NCBI RefSeq assembly: GCF_900116555.1
Contig: NZ_FPAT01000008.1
Location: 170,055-234,054 of the forward strand
Length of the DNA: 64,000 nucleotides
Source of the DNA: Actinopolyspora lacussalsi subsp. righensis
Lineage (GTDB): Bacteria; Actinomycetota; Actinomycetes; Mycobacteriales; Pseudonocardiaceae
Direction: 5' to 3'
Below are positions 36,039-45,718 of the stretch, one piece after another. Both the position numbers and the translations under genes were made by a program. The notes beneath the pieces were generated by a model that did no database searches, had not been told where the DNA came from, and saw nothing but the letters and a program-made list of their open reading frames with translations. Each line of letters opens with the position of its first letter. Within the stretch, counting starts at the first letter, position 1.

Positions 36039-37142
36039 TCAGGCCAGCTTCGTCATCCAGCCCTCGGGGTCGGGCAGTTCGCCGTACTGGATGCCGGTCA
36101 GCTGCTCACGGAGCTTCATGGTCAGCTCTCCCGGCCCGCCGTCCCCGATCGTGAATTCGCCGCCGCTGTGCCTGACCTTGCCCACCGGGGTGATGACGGC
36201 GGCGGTCCCGCAGGCGAACACCTCGGTGATCTCGCCGGAGAGGGCCTTCTGCTCCCATTCGTCGGTGGTGATGCGGCGTTCCTCGACTTCGAGCCCGAGC
36301 CGTTCGCCCATCCGCAGCAACGAGGACCTGGTGATGCCGGGCAGCAGGCTGCCGGTCAGTTCCGGGGTGACCAACCGTGCCTCCGCACCCGAACCGAGCA
36401 CGAAGAACAGGTTCATTCCGCCCATCTCCTCGACGGCACGCCGTTCCACGGCATCCAGCCAGACGACCTGGTCACAGCCCTGTTCGGCGGCCTGGGCCTG
36501 CGCCACGAACGAGGCGGCGTAGTTGCCCGCGAACTTCGCGGCTCCGGTGCCGCCCGGGCTGGCGCGGACGTACTCCCTGCTGAGCCACACGGTGACCGGC
36601 TTGACGCCGCTCGCGAAGTAGGAACCGGCGGGCGAGGCGATCAGCGTGTACAGATAGCTGCTCGCCGGGCGGTTGACCCCGAGGGTGCGCTCGGTGGAGA
36701 TCATGAACGGCCGCAGGTACAGCGAGCTCTCGCCTTCCGTAGGCACCCACTGGTTGTCGACCGAGACCAGTTCACGCAGCGAGTCGAGGAAGATCTCCTC
36801 GGGCAGTTCCGGCATGGCCAGCCTGCGTGCCGAGTCCTGGAAGCGGGCGGCATTGGCCCACGGGCGGAACGAGGCGATCGAGCCGTCGGGCTGGTGGTAG
36901 GCCTTCAGCCCCTCGAAGATGGCCTGTCCGTAGTGCAGCACCGTAGTGGCGGGATCCAACTCGACGGGGTGGTAGGGCTCCAGCCTGGCGTCGTGCCAAC
37001 CCTGCTCGGTGCTCCACCGTGCGGTGACCATGTGATCGGTGAAGTAATTCCCGAACCCGGGATCGGCGAGTACCTTCGAACGATGTTCCGCACTCGCGGG
37101 TCGCGGGGTCTCGGTCCGGGTGAAAACGACGGGTTGGCTCAT
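36039..37142 (-). CDS. ilvE: Branched-chain amino acid aminotransferase
   Basis: A 367-residue fold-type IV PLP enzyme for the last step of Leu/Ile/Val synthesis. The PLP lysine is K203 in [26 protein letters not shown] and [18 protein letters not shown] are family motifs. ATG at 37142 is 6 nt after TACGGT (37149-37154 on the plus strand), so it is leaderless. It is syntenic with mycobacterial ilvE (Rv2210c); gcvT, which follows there, is missing here. Confidence 0.96.
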   Translation of the reverse strand: MSQPVVFTRTETPRPASAEHRSKVLADPGFGNYFTDHMVTARWSTEQGWHDARLEPYHPVELDPATTVLHYGQAIFEGLKAYHQPDGSIASFRPWANAARFQDSARRLAMPELPEEIFLDSLRELVSVDNQWVPTEGESSLYLRPFMISTERTLGVNRPASSYLYTLIASPAGSYFASGVKPVTVWLSREYVRASPGGTGAAKFAGNYAASFVAQAQAAEQGCDQVVWLDAVERRAVEEMGGMNLFFVLGSGAEARLVTPELTGSLLPGITRSSLLRMGERLGLEVEERRITTDEWEQKALSGEITEVFACGTAAVITPVGKVRHSGGEFTIGDGGPGELTMKLREQLTGIQYGELPDPEGWMTKLA

Positions 37143-37297
37143 GAACGTACCGTATCGCGCGCCCGAGAGCAGTGGAAACCTGACCGGTAACGATTGGGCG
37201 ACCGAGTATCAGCGTCCCTTATGGTCGGTCGTACGACAGTCGTAGGCACCTCGCGGGACGCGCCGTGAGAGCTCGTTGGCGTCGGGTGTTCGCGGAG

Positions 37298-38593
37298 TTA
37301 CCGGACGTCGTGTTCCTCGGGAGGGCGCTCGTGGTGCGAGCTTCGCTCGAAACCACGCGACCGCCGAATCGCCCCCGCCGTCACCGGCACCAGGACCACC
37401 ACCGCCAGCGTGACCGCCATCGCGGGCACGGGCATGCTCATGGCCAGAATCACCGACAGGCCCATCCCCAGGCAGGCCGTCCGCCTGGGCAGTTTCCCGC
37501 CGTCGAGCAACAGAACTCTCGCCGCCGCGTTGACCAGCGCGTAGTGGACCAGCAGACAGCACGCGGCGATCGGGACGGCCTGTTCCGGCCCGAGGAACAA
37601 CGTCAGCGACGCGGCCACCACGGCCAGCACCAGGTCGAACGGGTAGGGGGTCCCGGCGGGACCGGCACGACGCGACAGCACCGGCAGCTCACCGTCGGAG
37701 ACCAGAGCCGCACCGGTGGAACGCGCCGATTCCAGCACCGCGAGCAGCACCGGCGACATGGCCAGCGCGGCCGCCGTCCCCACTCCCGAGGTCAGCGCTG
37801 CCGCGTCGGCCGCACGCAACGCGTCGAGCAGCGGTGCCGGCGACAACGCCAGCCGCGCGGAACCGAGCTGGTACGACACCGCCACCAGCACCACCGTCAG
37901 CACCACACCGGCGGCGAGCAACACAGCGGGCAGGGCACGGTCCAGCACGGCCGCCGGATACCGATCCGTCCTGTCCGCGGCGGCGGTCAGCCGCTCGAAA
38001 CCGACGAGGCCGAAGAACAACACTCCCGCCGCTCCGGAAACCGCCAACGGCCCCTGGGGCGAGACCGACGGGGAGTCCACCGGAGTGATCGCCAGGCACG
38101 CGGCGGTCACCACACCGAGCACCGCGATCGTCAGCGCCAGCCAGAGCCAACCGGCCAATCCCCTGATCCGAAGTCCTGCGGTGGAGGCGAGTACCGCGAG
38201 CAGCGGGAACGAGACCGCGGCCAACGGCTGTGGGGTCGGTAGATAGCGGGCGGCCGCGCCCGCTACGGCCGTCAGCGCCGCGACATGACCGAACAGTCCC
38301 GTACCGGCGGCGATTCGGCCGGGAACCACTCCCAGTTTGTCCCGCACACACGCGTATCCGGCACCTGTAGGCCCGTAGGAATCGGCCTGGTGCCTCGTGG
38401 CGCTCGCGGCACACCAGGCGGTGACGACCGCCACCGGCACGGCGAACGGCGTCCACGGTCCCGCGATCGACACGGCCGGTGCCACGCCGAGGAACACCCC
38501 GGCACCCAGCATGGCACCGAGCGCGAGCGGAGCCGCTCGCCTCACGACTGTCGAACCAACCGAGGGCCCCGATCGTTCGGCCAAGCAAATCAT
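37298..38593 (-). CDS. APC-superfamily amino-acid permease-like protein
   Basis: A membrane protein of about 431 residues with 11-12 hydrophobic segments. GAMLGAGVFLGVAPAVSIAGP near the N-terminus is the helix-1 consensus of amino acid/polyamine transporters, and GAAGVLFFGLVGFERLTAAAD matches helix 6. The substrate is unknown; the closeness to ilvE may only be positional. ATG at 38593 is chosen because the frame upstream is of low quality, but no good ribosome site is seen. It ends in a short charged tail (HHERPPEEHDV). Confidence 0.8.
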   Translation of the reverse strand: MICLAERSGPSVGSTVVRRAAPLALGAMLGAGVFLGVAPAVSIAGPWTPFAVPVAVVTAWCAASATRHQADSYGPTGAGYACVRDKLGVVPGRIAAGTGLFGHVAALTAVAGAAARYLPTPQPLAAVSFPLLAVLASTAGLRIRGLAGWLWLALTIAVLGVVTAACLAITPVDSPSVSPQGPLAVSGAAGVLFFGLVGFERLTAAADRTDRYPAAVLDRALPAVLLAAGVVLTVVLVAVSYQLGSARLALSPAPLLDALRAADAAALTSGVGTAAALAMSPVLLAVLESARSTGAALVSDGELPVLSRRAGPAGTPYPFDLVLAVVAASLTLFLGPEQAVPIAACCLLVHYALVNAAARVLLLDGGKLPRRTACLGMGLSVILAMSMPVPAMAVTLAVVVLVPVTAGAIRRSRGFERSSHHERPPEEHDVR

Positions 38594-38958
38594 CCTCGTA
38601 GTAATGAGACCTCGTCCTCGCCCCGAGGAACGTCCCGCCGGTTCTCCACGCCGCGGCTCCCCGCTCGGTGCGGGCCGCACCGCGGGCACACGGAAGCCAC
38701 GACGAGCACGTCACCACCGGACAACGCACTGACGGCATCGACCGCTCACCGAAACGGTACTCGGGAACGAAACCGCGAAGTCGGGGACTCGGGGCGAAAC
38801 CGTGTGCCGCGAGTGATCTCCCGACGACACGGCGACACGAACACGGGCTGGTACGCGCACCGACGGAGACACCGTTCTACAGTGCCCGCGGAAGCGATAT
38901 GCGGTGGGCAGGTGCTAAGCATCGGCCCGACGGCACACAACTCCGGGAGGAGCCACAG
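38594..38958. other. 365-bp divergent permease/pepA region
   Basis: A -10-like TACAGT at 38878-38883 faces pepA with about 70 nt of leader. The frame of pepA is open far upstream to 38668 but its content looks non-coding. No repeat copy or palindromic module is present. Confidence 0.45.
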
Positions 38959-40452
38959 GTGACAACCCCCAAACTCGCCCTGGTCGACGGCGCCGCGGCG
39001 AAGCTGACGGTGGAAACCCTCGTCATCGGAACCGTGGAAGGCGCGGACGGCCTCGAACTCGCACCGGGAACGAACGAGATCGCCGCGGCGTTCGACGGCA
39101 ACCTGACCGAGACGCTGACCCTGCTGGGCGCCACCGGCAAGGCCGAGGAGGTCGTCAAACTCGCGGCGAGTGGGTCGTTGCGGGCGGAAGTCCTGCTCGC
39201 TGTCGGACTCGGCAAGCGCGATCCGAACGAGGAGATCCCGAGCGAGTCGGTGCGCCGCGCCGCGGGCGCGGCGGCGCGCGCGATGACCGGGGTCTCGCAC
39301 GCGGCCACCACGCTGTCCGAACTGGACGTTTCAGCGGCGGTGCAGGGAACGGTGATGGGTTCCTACGCGTTCACCCGGTACAAGTCCTCGCCCGGTGACG
39401 ACCCGGTGAGCAAAGTGGACCTGGTGGTCTCCGAGGCCAAGGACGACTCCGCGAAATCCGCGCTGAAGGGAGCCACGGCGATCGGCGAGGCGGTCAACAC
39501 CGCCCGGGACCTGATCAACACCCCGCCGAACGACCTGCCACCTGCCGCGATGGCGGAGCGCGCCTCCGAACTGGGCCGTTCGGCCGGGCTGGACGTCGAA
39601 GTGCTCGACGCCGACGATCTGCGCAAACACGGCTACGGCGGCATCCTGGGCGTCGGCGAGGGATCCTCCCGGCCACCGCGGTTGGTCCGGATGCGGCACA
39701 AGGGGCAGAAGGGTTCCCGGAAGGTGGCGCTGGTCGGCAAGGGCGTGACCTTCGACACCGGCGGCATCTCCCTCAAGCCCGCCGCGGGGATGGACGAGAT
39801 GACCTCGGACATGTCCGGTGCGGCCGCGGTCATCGCCACCATGGTGCTGGCGGCCAAACTCAACTACCCGCTCGACATCACCGCCACCGTTCCGATGGCG
39901 GAGAACATGCCGTCCGGCACCGCTTACCGGCCGGGTGACGTGTTGAGCATGTACGGCGGCAAGACCGTCGAGGTTCTCAACACCGACGCCGAGGGCAGGT
40001 TGATCCTGGCGGACGCGATCACCCGCGCCTGCGAGGACGATCCCGAGTACCTGATCGAGGCATCGACCCTGACCGGTGCGCAGCTGGTCGCGTTGGGCAA
40101 GCGGACACCGGGTGTCATGGGAAGCGAAGATTTCCGGGACCGCGTGGCCGAACTGTCCAGGGCGACCGGTGAGGCCGGTTGGGCCATGCCGTTGCCGGAC
40201 GAGTTGCGGGGCGACCTCGACTCGAAGCTGGCCGACATCGCCAATGTCACCGGCCAGCGCTGGGCGGGCATGCTGGTGGCCGGACGTTTCCTCAGCGAGT
40301 TCGTGGCGGAGGACGTCGCCTGGGCACACATCGACGTGGCCGGTCCGGCGTACAACTCGAACTCCCCGTGGGGCTACACCCCCAAGGGGGGAACCGGTGT
40401 TCCGGTGCGGACGATGGCCGCTGTGCTGGCGGATATCGCCGAACGAAACTGA
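38959..40452 (+). CDS. pepA: Leucyl aminopeptidase (M17)
   Basis: A 497-residue cytosolic Zn/Mn aminopeptidase. The M17 signature NTDAEGRL is near residue 343. VGKGVTFDTGGISLKPAAGM carries a metal Lys and Asp, and MSGAAAV and ADAITRAC complete the site. It recycles peptides by removing N-terminal residues. GTG at 38959 has GGGAGGAG 6-8 nt upstream. It is syntenic with mycobacterial pepB (Rv2213). Confidence 0.94.
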   Translation: MTTPKLALVDGAAAKLTVETLVIGTVEGADGLELAPGTNEIAAAFDGNLTETLTLLGATGKAEEVVKLAASGSLRAEVLLAVGLGKRDPNEEIPSESVRRAAGAAARAMTGVSHAATTLSELDVSAAVQGTVMGSYAFTRYKSSPGDDPVSKVDLVVSEAKDDSAKSALKGATAIGEAVNTARDLINTPPNDLPPAAMAERASELGRSAGLDVEVLDADDLRKHGYGGILGVGEGSSRPPRLVRMRHKGQKGSRKVALVGKGVTFDTGGISLKPAAGMDEMTSDMSGAAAVIATMVLAAKLNYPLDITATVPMAENMPSGTAYRPGDVLSMYGGKTVEVLNTDAEGRLILADAITRACEDDPEYLIEASTLTGAQLVALGKRTPGVMGSEDFRDRVAELSRATGEAGWAMPLPDELRGDLDSKLADIANVTGQRWAGMLVAGRFLSEFVAEDVAWAHIDVAGPAYNSNSPWGYTPKGGTGVPVRTMAAVLADIAERN

Positions 40453-40692
40453 ACGAGCCCAGCAGTGGAGCTTACCCGGGTTCGGGTGGCCGGCACGTGA
40501 GTCGGCGCCTTGCCGCGTGGGGCCGCTCTCGAGTGGCGACCTACGCGGCGAGCGGCCCGGCCTCGCGACGCATCCGACTCACGCACCGGGGACAGTCCCG
40601 GTCGTCGTCGGCCGGGTACTCGGGTGAGGCGAACTCTCCGCTGTGGTTGCCCGGGCTCCGCGACTCAGCCGGGCGCGGGTACCGCCGTGGGA

Positions 40693-41043
40693 TCACTTCT
40701 CGAGCCCGCGGCGGTACTCGCGACGGCGCAGCACGCGCTGCTTGCGCTGGTAGTCGCGCATCCGCTGCGGGTAACCGACCTTGTTGACCTCGTAAAACGG
40801 AACACCCAGCCGATGCGTGAAACGGATCGCGGCATCCCGACCCTCGATCCGACGCCGCGTCCACTCCCCGTCGTGGGCGACGAAGACGATCGTCGTCTCG
40901 GTCACCGGAGTCGGTGGTTCCAGGAACCCCTCGACACCGCGACGTTGCGCAGCCCACTGCCGGAGGTGTTCGGTGTCCTGGTTCCGCTCGGGGCGGGTGC
41001 GTCGCGACCGACCACGACGGCGTAGACGCTCGAACAGGCCCAC
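40693..41043 (-). CDS. Conserved small basic protein of unknown function
   Basis: A 116-residue, very basic protein (RLRRRGRSRRTRPER near the start, RKQRVLRRREYRRGLEK at the end) with a central alpha/beta segment TETTIVFVAHDGEWTRR and FTHRLGVPFYEVNKVGYP. GTG at 41043 is supported by AGGAGGT 7 nt upstream. It has no signal peptide or membrane helix. I do not recognise a family with certainty; the charge suggests RNA or ribosome contact, which is only an inference. It is divergent from lpdA. Confidence 0.65.
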   Translation of the reverse strand: MGLFERLRRRGRSRRTRPERNQDTEHLRQWAAQRRGVEGFLEPPTPVTETTIVFVAHDGEWTRRRIEGRDAAIRFTHRLGVPFYEVNKVGYPQRMRDYQRKQRVLRRREYRRGLEK

Positions 41044-41274
41044 GGTTCTACCTCCTTGACCGGTTACCACGATATTGCCAGTCGGGGCATAAAAACCACC
41101 TTTCGTGACGTTGCACCCGGTAGCGAGTGTGATCTTCACGCCATTTGTCCCGGAAACACGGGCAGCCCGTCTCGCGCCCGTGACTCGCGTGGTGACAAGA
41201 TGGCTTTCGGTGCCGGAGCTCCGCGCGGGCTCCGGTAACGAGTTGAAGAAATGATGCCTGTCGAGGAGTGCGAA

Positions 41275-42645
41275 GTGACCGACACGTCCGCCGATCTAGT
41301 CATTCTCGGTGGCGGCTCCGGCGGCTACGCCTGCGCTTTCCGCGCGGCGGAGCTGGGCCTTTCCGTCACCCTCATCGAAAAGGACAAGCTCGGTGGGACC
41401 TGTCTGCACCGAGGGTGCATCCCCACCAAAGCGCTGTTGCACGCCGCGGAGGTCGCGGACTCGGCCCGCGAGAGCGAGCAGTTCGGCGTGAAGGCCTCCC
41501 TCGAGGGCATCGACATCGATGGCGTCAACTCGTACAAGGACGGCATCGTCACCAAACTGCACAAGGGTCTGCAGGGGCTCGCCAAGGCCCACAAGATCAA
41601 CTACGTTGAGGGTGCGGGCACCCTCGTCGACGCCAACACGGTGGAGGTCGACGGCACCCGCTACACCGGCACCAATGTGGTGCTCGCCACCGGCTCCTAC
41701 TCCAAGACGCTGCCCGGTCTGGAGTTCGGCGGCCGGATCATCGCCAGTGAGCAGGCACTCAACCTCGACTACGTACCGGACAAGGTCGTCGTGCTCGGCG
41801 GCGGCGTCATCGGTGTGGAGTTCGCCAGCGTGTGGCGCTCCTTCGGTGCGGAGGTCAACATCGTCGAGGCGCTGCCCCACCTGGTGCCGAACGAGGACGA
41901 GTACTGCTCCAAGCAGCTCGAACGCGCCTTCCGCAAGCGGGGGATCAAGTTCTCCACCGGCGTGAAGTTCACCGGCGCGGAGCAGAGCGAGTCCGGCGTG
42001 ACCGTCAGCCTGGAGAACGGCGAGACCATCGACGCCGATCTGCTGTTGGTCGCCGTGGGACGCGGACCCAACACAGCCGGGCACGGCTATGAAGAGGCGG
42101 GCGTGTCCTTGGAGCGCGGTTTCGTGCGCACCGACGAGCGGTTGCGCACCAACCTCCCCGGCGTGTACGCGGTGGGCGACATCGTCCCCGGGCTGCAGTT
42201 GGCGCACCGCGGGTTCCAGCAGGGCGTGTTCATCGCCGAGGACATCGCGGGGCTGAACCCACCGGTCATCGACGAGGCCGGCATCCCGCGAGTGACCTAC
42301 AGCCACCCCGAGGTCGCCTCGGTCGGACTGACCGAGAGCGCCGCCCGGGAGCAGTACGACAAAGTGGAGACCTTCACCTACGACCTCGCGGGCAACGGCA
42401 AGAGCCAGATCCTCAAGACGGCGGGAGCCGCCAAGATCGTTCGTGCCGCGGACGGGCCGGTGCTGGGGCTGCACCTGATCGGTGACCGGGTGGGCGAACT
42501 GATCAGCGAAGCCCAACTCATCTACAACTGGGAGGCCCTGCCGGAGGACGTCGCTCCGCTGGTGCACGCCCACCCGACCCAGTCCGAGGCGCTCGGCGAA
42601 GCGCATCTCGCCCTGGCGGGCAAACCGCTCCACGTACACGGCTGA
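41275..42645 (+). CDS. lpdA: Dihydrolipoyl dehydrogenase (E3)
   Basis: A 456-residue FAD/NAD disulfide oxidoreductase regenerating lipoamide. GGGSGGYACAFRAAELG binds FAD, the redox pair is in GGTCLHRGCIPTK, GGGVIGVEFASVW binds NAD and the C-terminal HAHPTQSE contains the His-Glu couple. GTG at 41275 follows GAGGAG 5 nt upstream. It lies 66 bp upstream of sucB, forming an E3-E2 pair. Confidence 0.95.
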   Translation: MTDTSADLVILGGGSGGYACAFRAAELGLSVTLIEKDKLGGTCLHRGCIPTKALLHAAEVADSARESEQFGVKASLEGIDIDGVNSYKDGIVTKLHKGLQGLAKAHKINYVEGAGTLVDANTVEVDGTRYTGTNVVLATGSYSKTLPGLEFGGRIIASEQALNLDYVPDKVVVLGGGVIGVEFASVWRSFGAEVNIVEALPHLVPNEDEYCSKQLERAFRKRGIKFSTGVKFTGAEQSESGVTVSLENGETIDADLLLVAVGRGPNTAGHGYEEAGVSLERGFVRTDERLRTNLPGVYAVGDIVPGLQLAHRGFQQGVFIAEDIAGLNPPVIDEAGIPRVTYSHPEVASVGLTESAAREQYDKVETFTYDLAGNGKSQILKTAGAAKIVRAADGPVLGLHLIGDRVGELISEAQLIYNWEALPEDVAPLVHAHPTQSEALGEAHLALAGKPLHVHG

Positions 42646-42711
42646 CGCATTCCGCTCAACCGGTCACGTCAGAGCCCATCACACGCCACGAGTACGAGGA
42701 GTCAGCAACAG

Positions 42712-44502
42712 ATGGCCTTCTCCGTCCAGATGCCGGCACTCGGTGAAAGCGTCAGCGAGGGAACCATCACCCGATGGCTCAAGCAGGTCGGCGACACCGT
42801 CGAGGTCGACGAGCCCCTGCTGGAAGTCTCCACCGACAAGGTCGACACCGAGATCCCCTCCCCCGCGGCCGGGGTGGTACAGCAACTCATCGCCAGCGAG
42901 GACGACACCGTCGAGGTCGGCGGCGAACTCGCGCTGATCGGCGACAGCGGTGAGCAGGCCGCACCGCAGCAACCGGCCGCGAGCGAACAGCCCTCGCAGG
43001 CACCGGCGGAACCGGCAGCCGCGCCACAGCCAGCCCCGGAGCCCGCCCCCGAACCGGAGCCCGCGGCACCGTCGCCCCGGGCGTCCGCGGCCCAGGGCAC
43101 CGACGTGCACATGCCCGCGCTGGGTGAAAGCGTCAGCGAGGGAACCATCACCCGATGGCTCAAGCAGGTCGGCGACACCGTCGGGGTCGACGAGCCCCTG
43201 CTGGAAGTCTCCACCGACAAGGTCGACACCGAGGTCCCCTCCCCCGTGGCAGGCACGATCCTGGAACTGTCGGCCGGTGAGGACGACACCGTCGAGGTCG
43301 GTGCCAAACTCGCGGTGGTCGGCGACCAGTCGGCGGAACCGGCAGCCGCGCCAGAGCCCGCGCCACAACCCGCCCCGGAACCGCAGCCCGCGGCAACCCC
43401 CGCTCCCGAGCCGACCCCGGAGCCACCGCGGCAGGAAACCGCACCGCAGTCCGCGCCGAGCGCTCCGGCCCAGTCGGCTCCGGCACAAGCCACATCGGCA
43501 CAGCAGGCCCCGGCCGAGCAGAGCGCGGAGGGATCGGCGCCCTACGTGACTCCGCTGGTACGCAAGCTGGCGAACGAGCACGGTATCGACCTGCACTCGT
43601 TGCGGGGAACCGGCGTCGGCGGACGCATCCGCAAGCAGGACGTGCAGGCGGCCATCACGCAGCGGTCGACCGACGCGGCCACCGGCTCGCGTCCCGACGG
43701 GCAGCCCGCCGGAGCGGCCACCGCCGAACCGGCCGCTTCGGCCACGGGGCAGGAGGAGCCCTCCGCCGAGGCGAGGGCGCTTCGCGGCACCACCCAGAAG
43801 ATGTCGCGGCTGCGGCAGGTGCTCGCCCAGCGGATGGTGGACTCGCTGCAGACCGCGGCCCAGCTGACCACCGTCATCGAGGTCGACGTCACCCGCATCG
43901 CACGACTGCGGCAGCGCGCCAAGGACGACTTCGAGGCGTCGGAGGGCGTCAAGCTCTCCTTCCTGCCGTTCTTCGCCAAGGCCACGGTGGAGGCGCTCAA
44001 GCTGCACCCCAAGCTCAACGCCTCGATCGACGAGCAGGCCAACGAGATCACCTACCACGGTGCCGAGCACCTGGCGATCGCCGTGGACACCGACCGGGGG
44101 CTGCTGAGCCCGGTCATCCACGACGCCGGTGACCTCAATCTCGGCGGGCTCGCCCGCAAGATCGCCGACGTGGCCGATCGCACCCGCGACAACAAGGTCA
44201 AACCCGACGAGTTGTCCGGCGGCACGTTCACGCTGACCAACACCGGCAGCCGGGGCGCCCTGTTCGACACGCCGATCCTGAACCCGCCGCAGGTGGGAAT
44301 GCTGGGTACCGGCACGGTCGTCAAACGTCCCGTGGTCGTCTCCGACGAAGCGGGCGGTGACACCATCGCCATTCGCTCGATGGTCTACCTCGCGCTGTCC
44401 TACGACCACCGCCTCGTCGACGGTGCCGATGCCGCTCGTTTCCTCAACACCGTCAAGCAGCGGCTGGAGGAGGGCTCCTTCGACGCCGACCTCGGGTTGT
44501 GA
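42712..44502 (+). CDS. sucB: 2-oxoacid dehydrogenase E2 (dihydrolipoamide succinyl/acetyltransferase)
   Basis: A 596-residue E2 with two N-terminal lipoyl domains (lipoyl lysines K43 and K170, each in STDKVDTE), Pro/Ala/Glu-rich linkers, a peripheral-subunit-binding domain (about 278-320) and a C-terminal acyltransferase with HxxxD catalytic motif (H566, D570 in SYDHRLVDG). It transfers acyl groups from lipoate to CoA. The mycobacterial orthologue DlaT (Rv2215) serves pyruvate dehydrogenase, so succinyl or acetyl preference is left open. The two lipoyl domains are nearly identical at DNA level. Confidence 0.95.
   Translation: MAFSVQMPALGESVSEGTITRWLKQVGDTVEVDEPLLEVSTDKVDTEIPSPAAGVVQQLIASEDDTVEVGGELALIGDSGEQAAPQQPAASEQPSQAPAEPAAAPQPAPEPAPEPEPAAPSPRASAAQGTDVHMPALGESVSEGTITRWLKQVGDTVGVDEPLLEVSTDKVDTEVPSPVAGTILELSAGEDDTVEVGAKLAVVGDQSAEPAAAPEPAPQPAPEPQPAATPAPEPTPEPPRQETAPQSAPSAPAQSAPAQATSAQQAPAEQSAEGSAPYVTPLVRKLANEHGIDLHSLRGTGVGGRIRKQDVQAAITQRSTDAATGSRPDGQPAGAATAEPAASATGQEEPSAEARALRGTTQKMSRLRQVLAQRMVDSLQTAAQLTTVIEVDVTRIARLRQRAKDDFEASEGVKLSFLPFFAKATVEALKLHPKLNASIDEQANEITYHGAEHLAIAVDTDRGLLSPVIHDAGDLNLGGLARKIADVADRTRDNKVKPDELSGGTFTLTNTGSRGALFDTPILNPPQVGMLGTGTVVKRPVVVSDEAGGDTIAIRSMVYLALSYDHRLVDGADAARFLNTVKQRLEEGSFDADLGL
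42742..42852. repeat. Lipoyl-domain internal direct repeat, copy 1
   Basis: A stretch of 111 bp repeated 381 bp downstream (43123-43233) with a single difference that I can find (GAG against GGG at the codon after GTC). It encodes [20 protein letters not shown] through STDKVDTE. Such identity in a domain duplication points to recent gene conversion or duplication. Confidence 0.85.
43123..43233. repeat. Lipoyl-domain internal direct repeat, copy 2
   Basis: Second copy of the 111-bp unit inside sucB. The sequences outside the unit diverge, so the similarity is not explained by a longer recent tandem duplication. Confidence 0.85.
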
Positions 44503-44550
44503 GTTCGCCGGTCGAACACAACCGGTGAGGCGGCGGTGCCGCTCGACTTT

Positions 44551-44583
44551 CCGGGGCCGTCCACTCTCGGTGGGCGGCCCCGG
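44551..44583 (+). terminator. Terminator after sucB
   Basis: A 13-bp stem CCGGGGCCGTCCA with TGGGCGGCCCCGG, one G-T wobble and a 7-nt loop CTCTCGG, followed by TTCTCGT. It lies 48 bp past the sucB stop. Confidence 0.7.
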
Positions 44584-44721
44584 TTCTCGTGGCCGGTGAC
44601 CAAGCGCGAACCGTCCCGAGCCCCGTAGCGACGATCCCGGAGAACGCGCCACAGCGAAGCGCTACCCACTCGATCGGGCGACGGTCTCGCACTGTGGCGA
44701 TCATTGCGACAAGATCGGGGC

Positions 44722-45606
44722 ATGCGTGTGGTTATCGCCGGATCCTCCGGCCTGCTCGGAAGCCATCTGGTGCCGGCGCTCCGGCACGCCCGCCACGAAG
44801 TGATTCGCCTGGTCAGACGCGCCGCACAGGCCCCGGACGAACGCGGCTGGGACCCCGGGTCCGGTGAGATCGAGGCGGGCGCCCTGGACGGCGTCGACGC
44901 CGTGATCAATCTCTGCGGCGCCCCGCTCGGCGGCAAGAGGTGGACCGCCGAGCGCAAGCGGGAGCTGCTGCGTTCCCGCACCAGACCCACCGCCGTACTC
45001 GCCGAGGCCATCGGGGAACGCGGCATCCCCACCCTGATCAACGCTTCCGGGGTGGATTTCTACGGCGACACCGGCGGCAGGCTGATCACCGAAACGGCCG
45101 GTCCCGGCAGCGGTTTCCTCGCCGATCTGTGTCAACGCTGGGAAGCCGCGGCCGACGCCGCCCGTCCCGCTCGGGTGGTGCGGTTGCGTACCGGTCCGGT
45201 GCTCTCCCCCTCCGGCGGACTGCTCGGCCAGCTCAAACCGCTGTTCTCGCTGATGCTCGGCGGCAGGCTCGGCGACGGCACCCAGTACATGCCCTGGATA
45301 TCGCTGGACGACGAGATAGCCGCCATCCGGTTCGTACTGGAGAGCCAGGAAATCTCGGGGCCGGTCAACATGACGGGGCCCGAGCCGGTGACCAACGCGG
45401 AGTTCACCAGAGCGCTGGGCGAGGCGCTCGGCCGCCCGGCACCGTGGGTCATTCCCGGTTTCGCGATGCGAGGGGTACTCGGTGAGTTCGCCCAGGAGGT
45501 CGCGCTGACCGGACAACGCGCGGTGCCCGCCGTGCTGGAGGAACACGGCTTCACCTTCCAGCACCCGACGGTTCGTTCCGCGCTCGGAGCGGCGGTCTCG
45601 GCCTGA
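44722..45606 (+). CDS. TIGR01777-type NAD(P)-dependent epimerase/dehydratase
   Basis: A 294-residue extended-SDR protein, the syntenic counterpart of Rv2216. [14 protein letters not shown] is the dinucleotide-binding loop, [13 protein letters not shown] is typical of the YfcH/SulA group, and SGVDFYGD lies where the active-site Tyr is found. The C-terminal DUF1731-like segment ends [10 protein letters not shown]. The substrate is unknown. ATG at 44722 is used; no clear ribosome site is seen. Confidence 0.9.
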   Translation: MRVVIAGSSGLLGSHLVPALRHARHEVIRLVRRAAQAPDERGWDPGSGEIEAGALDGVDAVINLCGAPLGGKRWTAERKRELLRSRTRPTAVLAEAIGERGIPTLINASGVDFYGDTGGRLITETAGPGSGFLADLCQRWEAAADAARPARVVRLRTGPVLSPSGGLLGQLKPLFSLMLGGRLGDGTQYMPWISLDDEIAAIRFVLESQEISGPVNMTGPEPVTNAEFTRALGEALGRPAPWVIPGFAMRGVLGEFAQEVALTGQRAVPAVLEEHGFTFQHPTVRSALGAAVSA

Positions 45607-45630
45607 CCGGCTACCGCACCACGGTCGACG

Positions 45631-45644
45631 ATTTCGCGCGAAAT
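45631..45644. repeat. Perfect palindrome P4 (ATTTCGCGCGAAAT)
   Basis: A perfect 14-bp palindrome 74 bp upstream of the lipB -10 hexamer. It matches the core of P0-P3 at all but the centre and lacks their longer flanks. Confidence 0.65.
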
Positions 45645-45705
45645 GTACGAGCCGCGGTGCCGCGACGAGCACGAAGCGCGATATCGCGGTCGAAACCGAC
45701 AGCGG

Positions 45706-45711
45706 TAGGGT
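45706..45711 (+). promoter_or_regulatory. -10 element for leaderless lipB transcript
   Basis: TAGGGT lies 7 nt before the GTG at 45719, so transcription should start on the start codon. No Shine-Dalgarno is present. Confidence 0.55.
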
Positions 45712-45718
45712 GGCGCCC

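Noticed and set aside
42950..43549. Tandem repeat in the sucB linker region
   Set aside because: The Pro/Ala/Glu-rich linkers are low-complexity protein, not a true tandem DNA repeat; the lipoyl duplication is reported separately.
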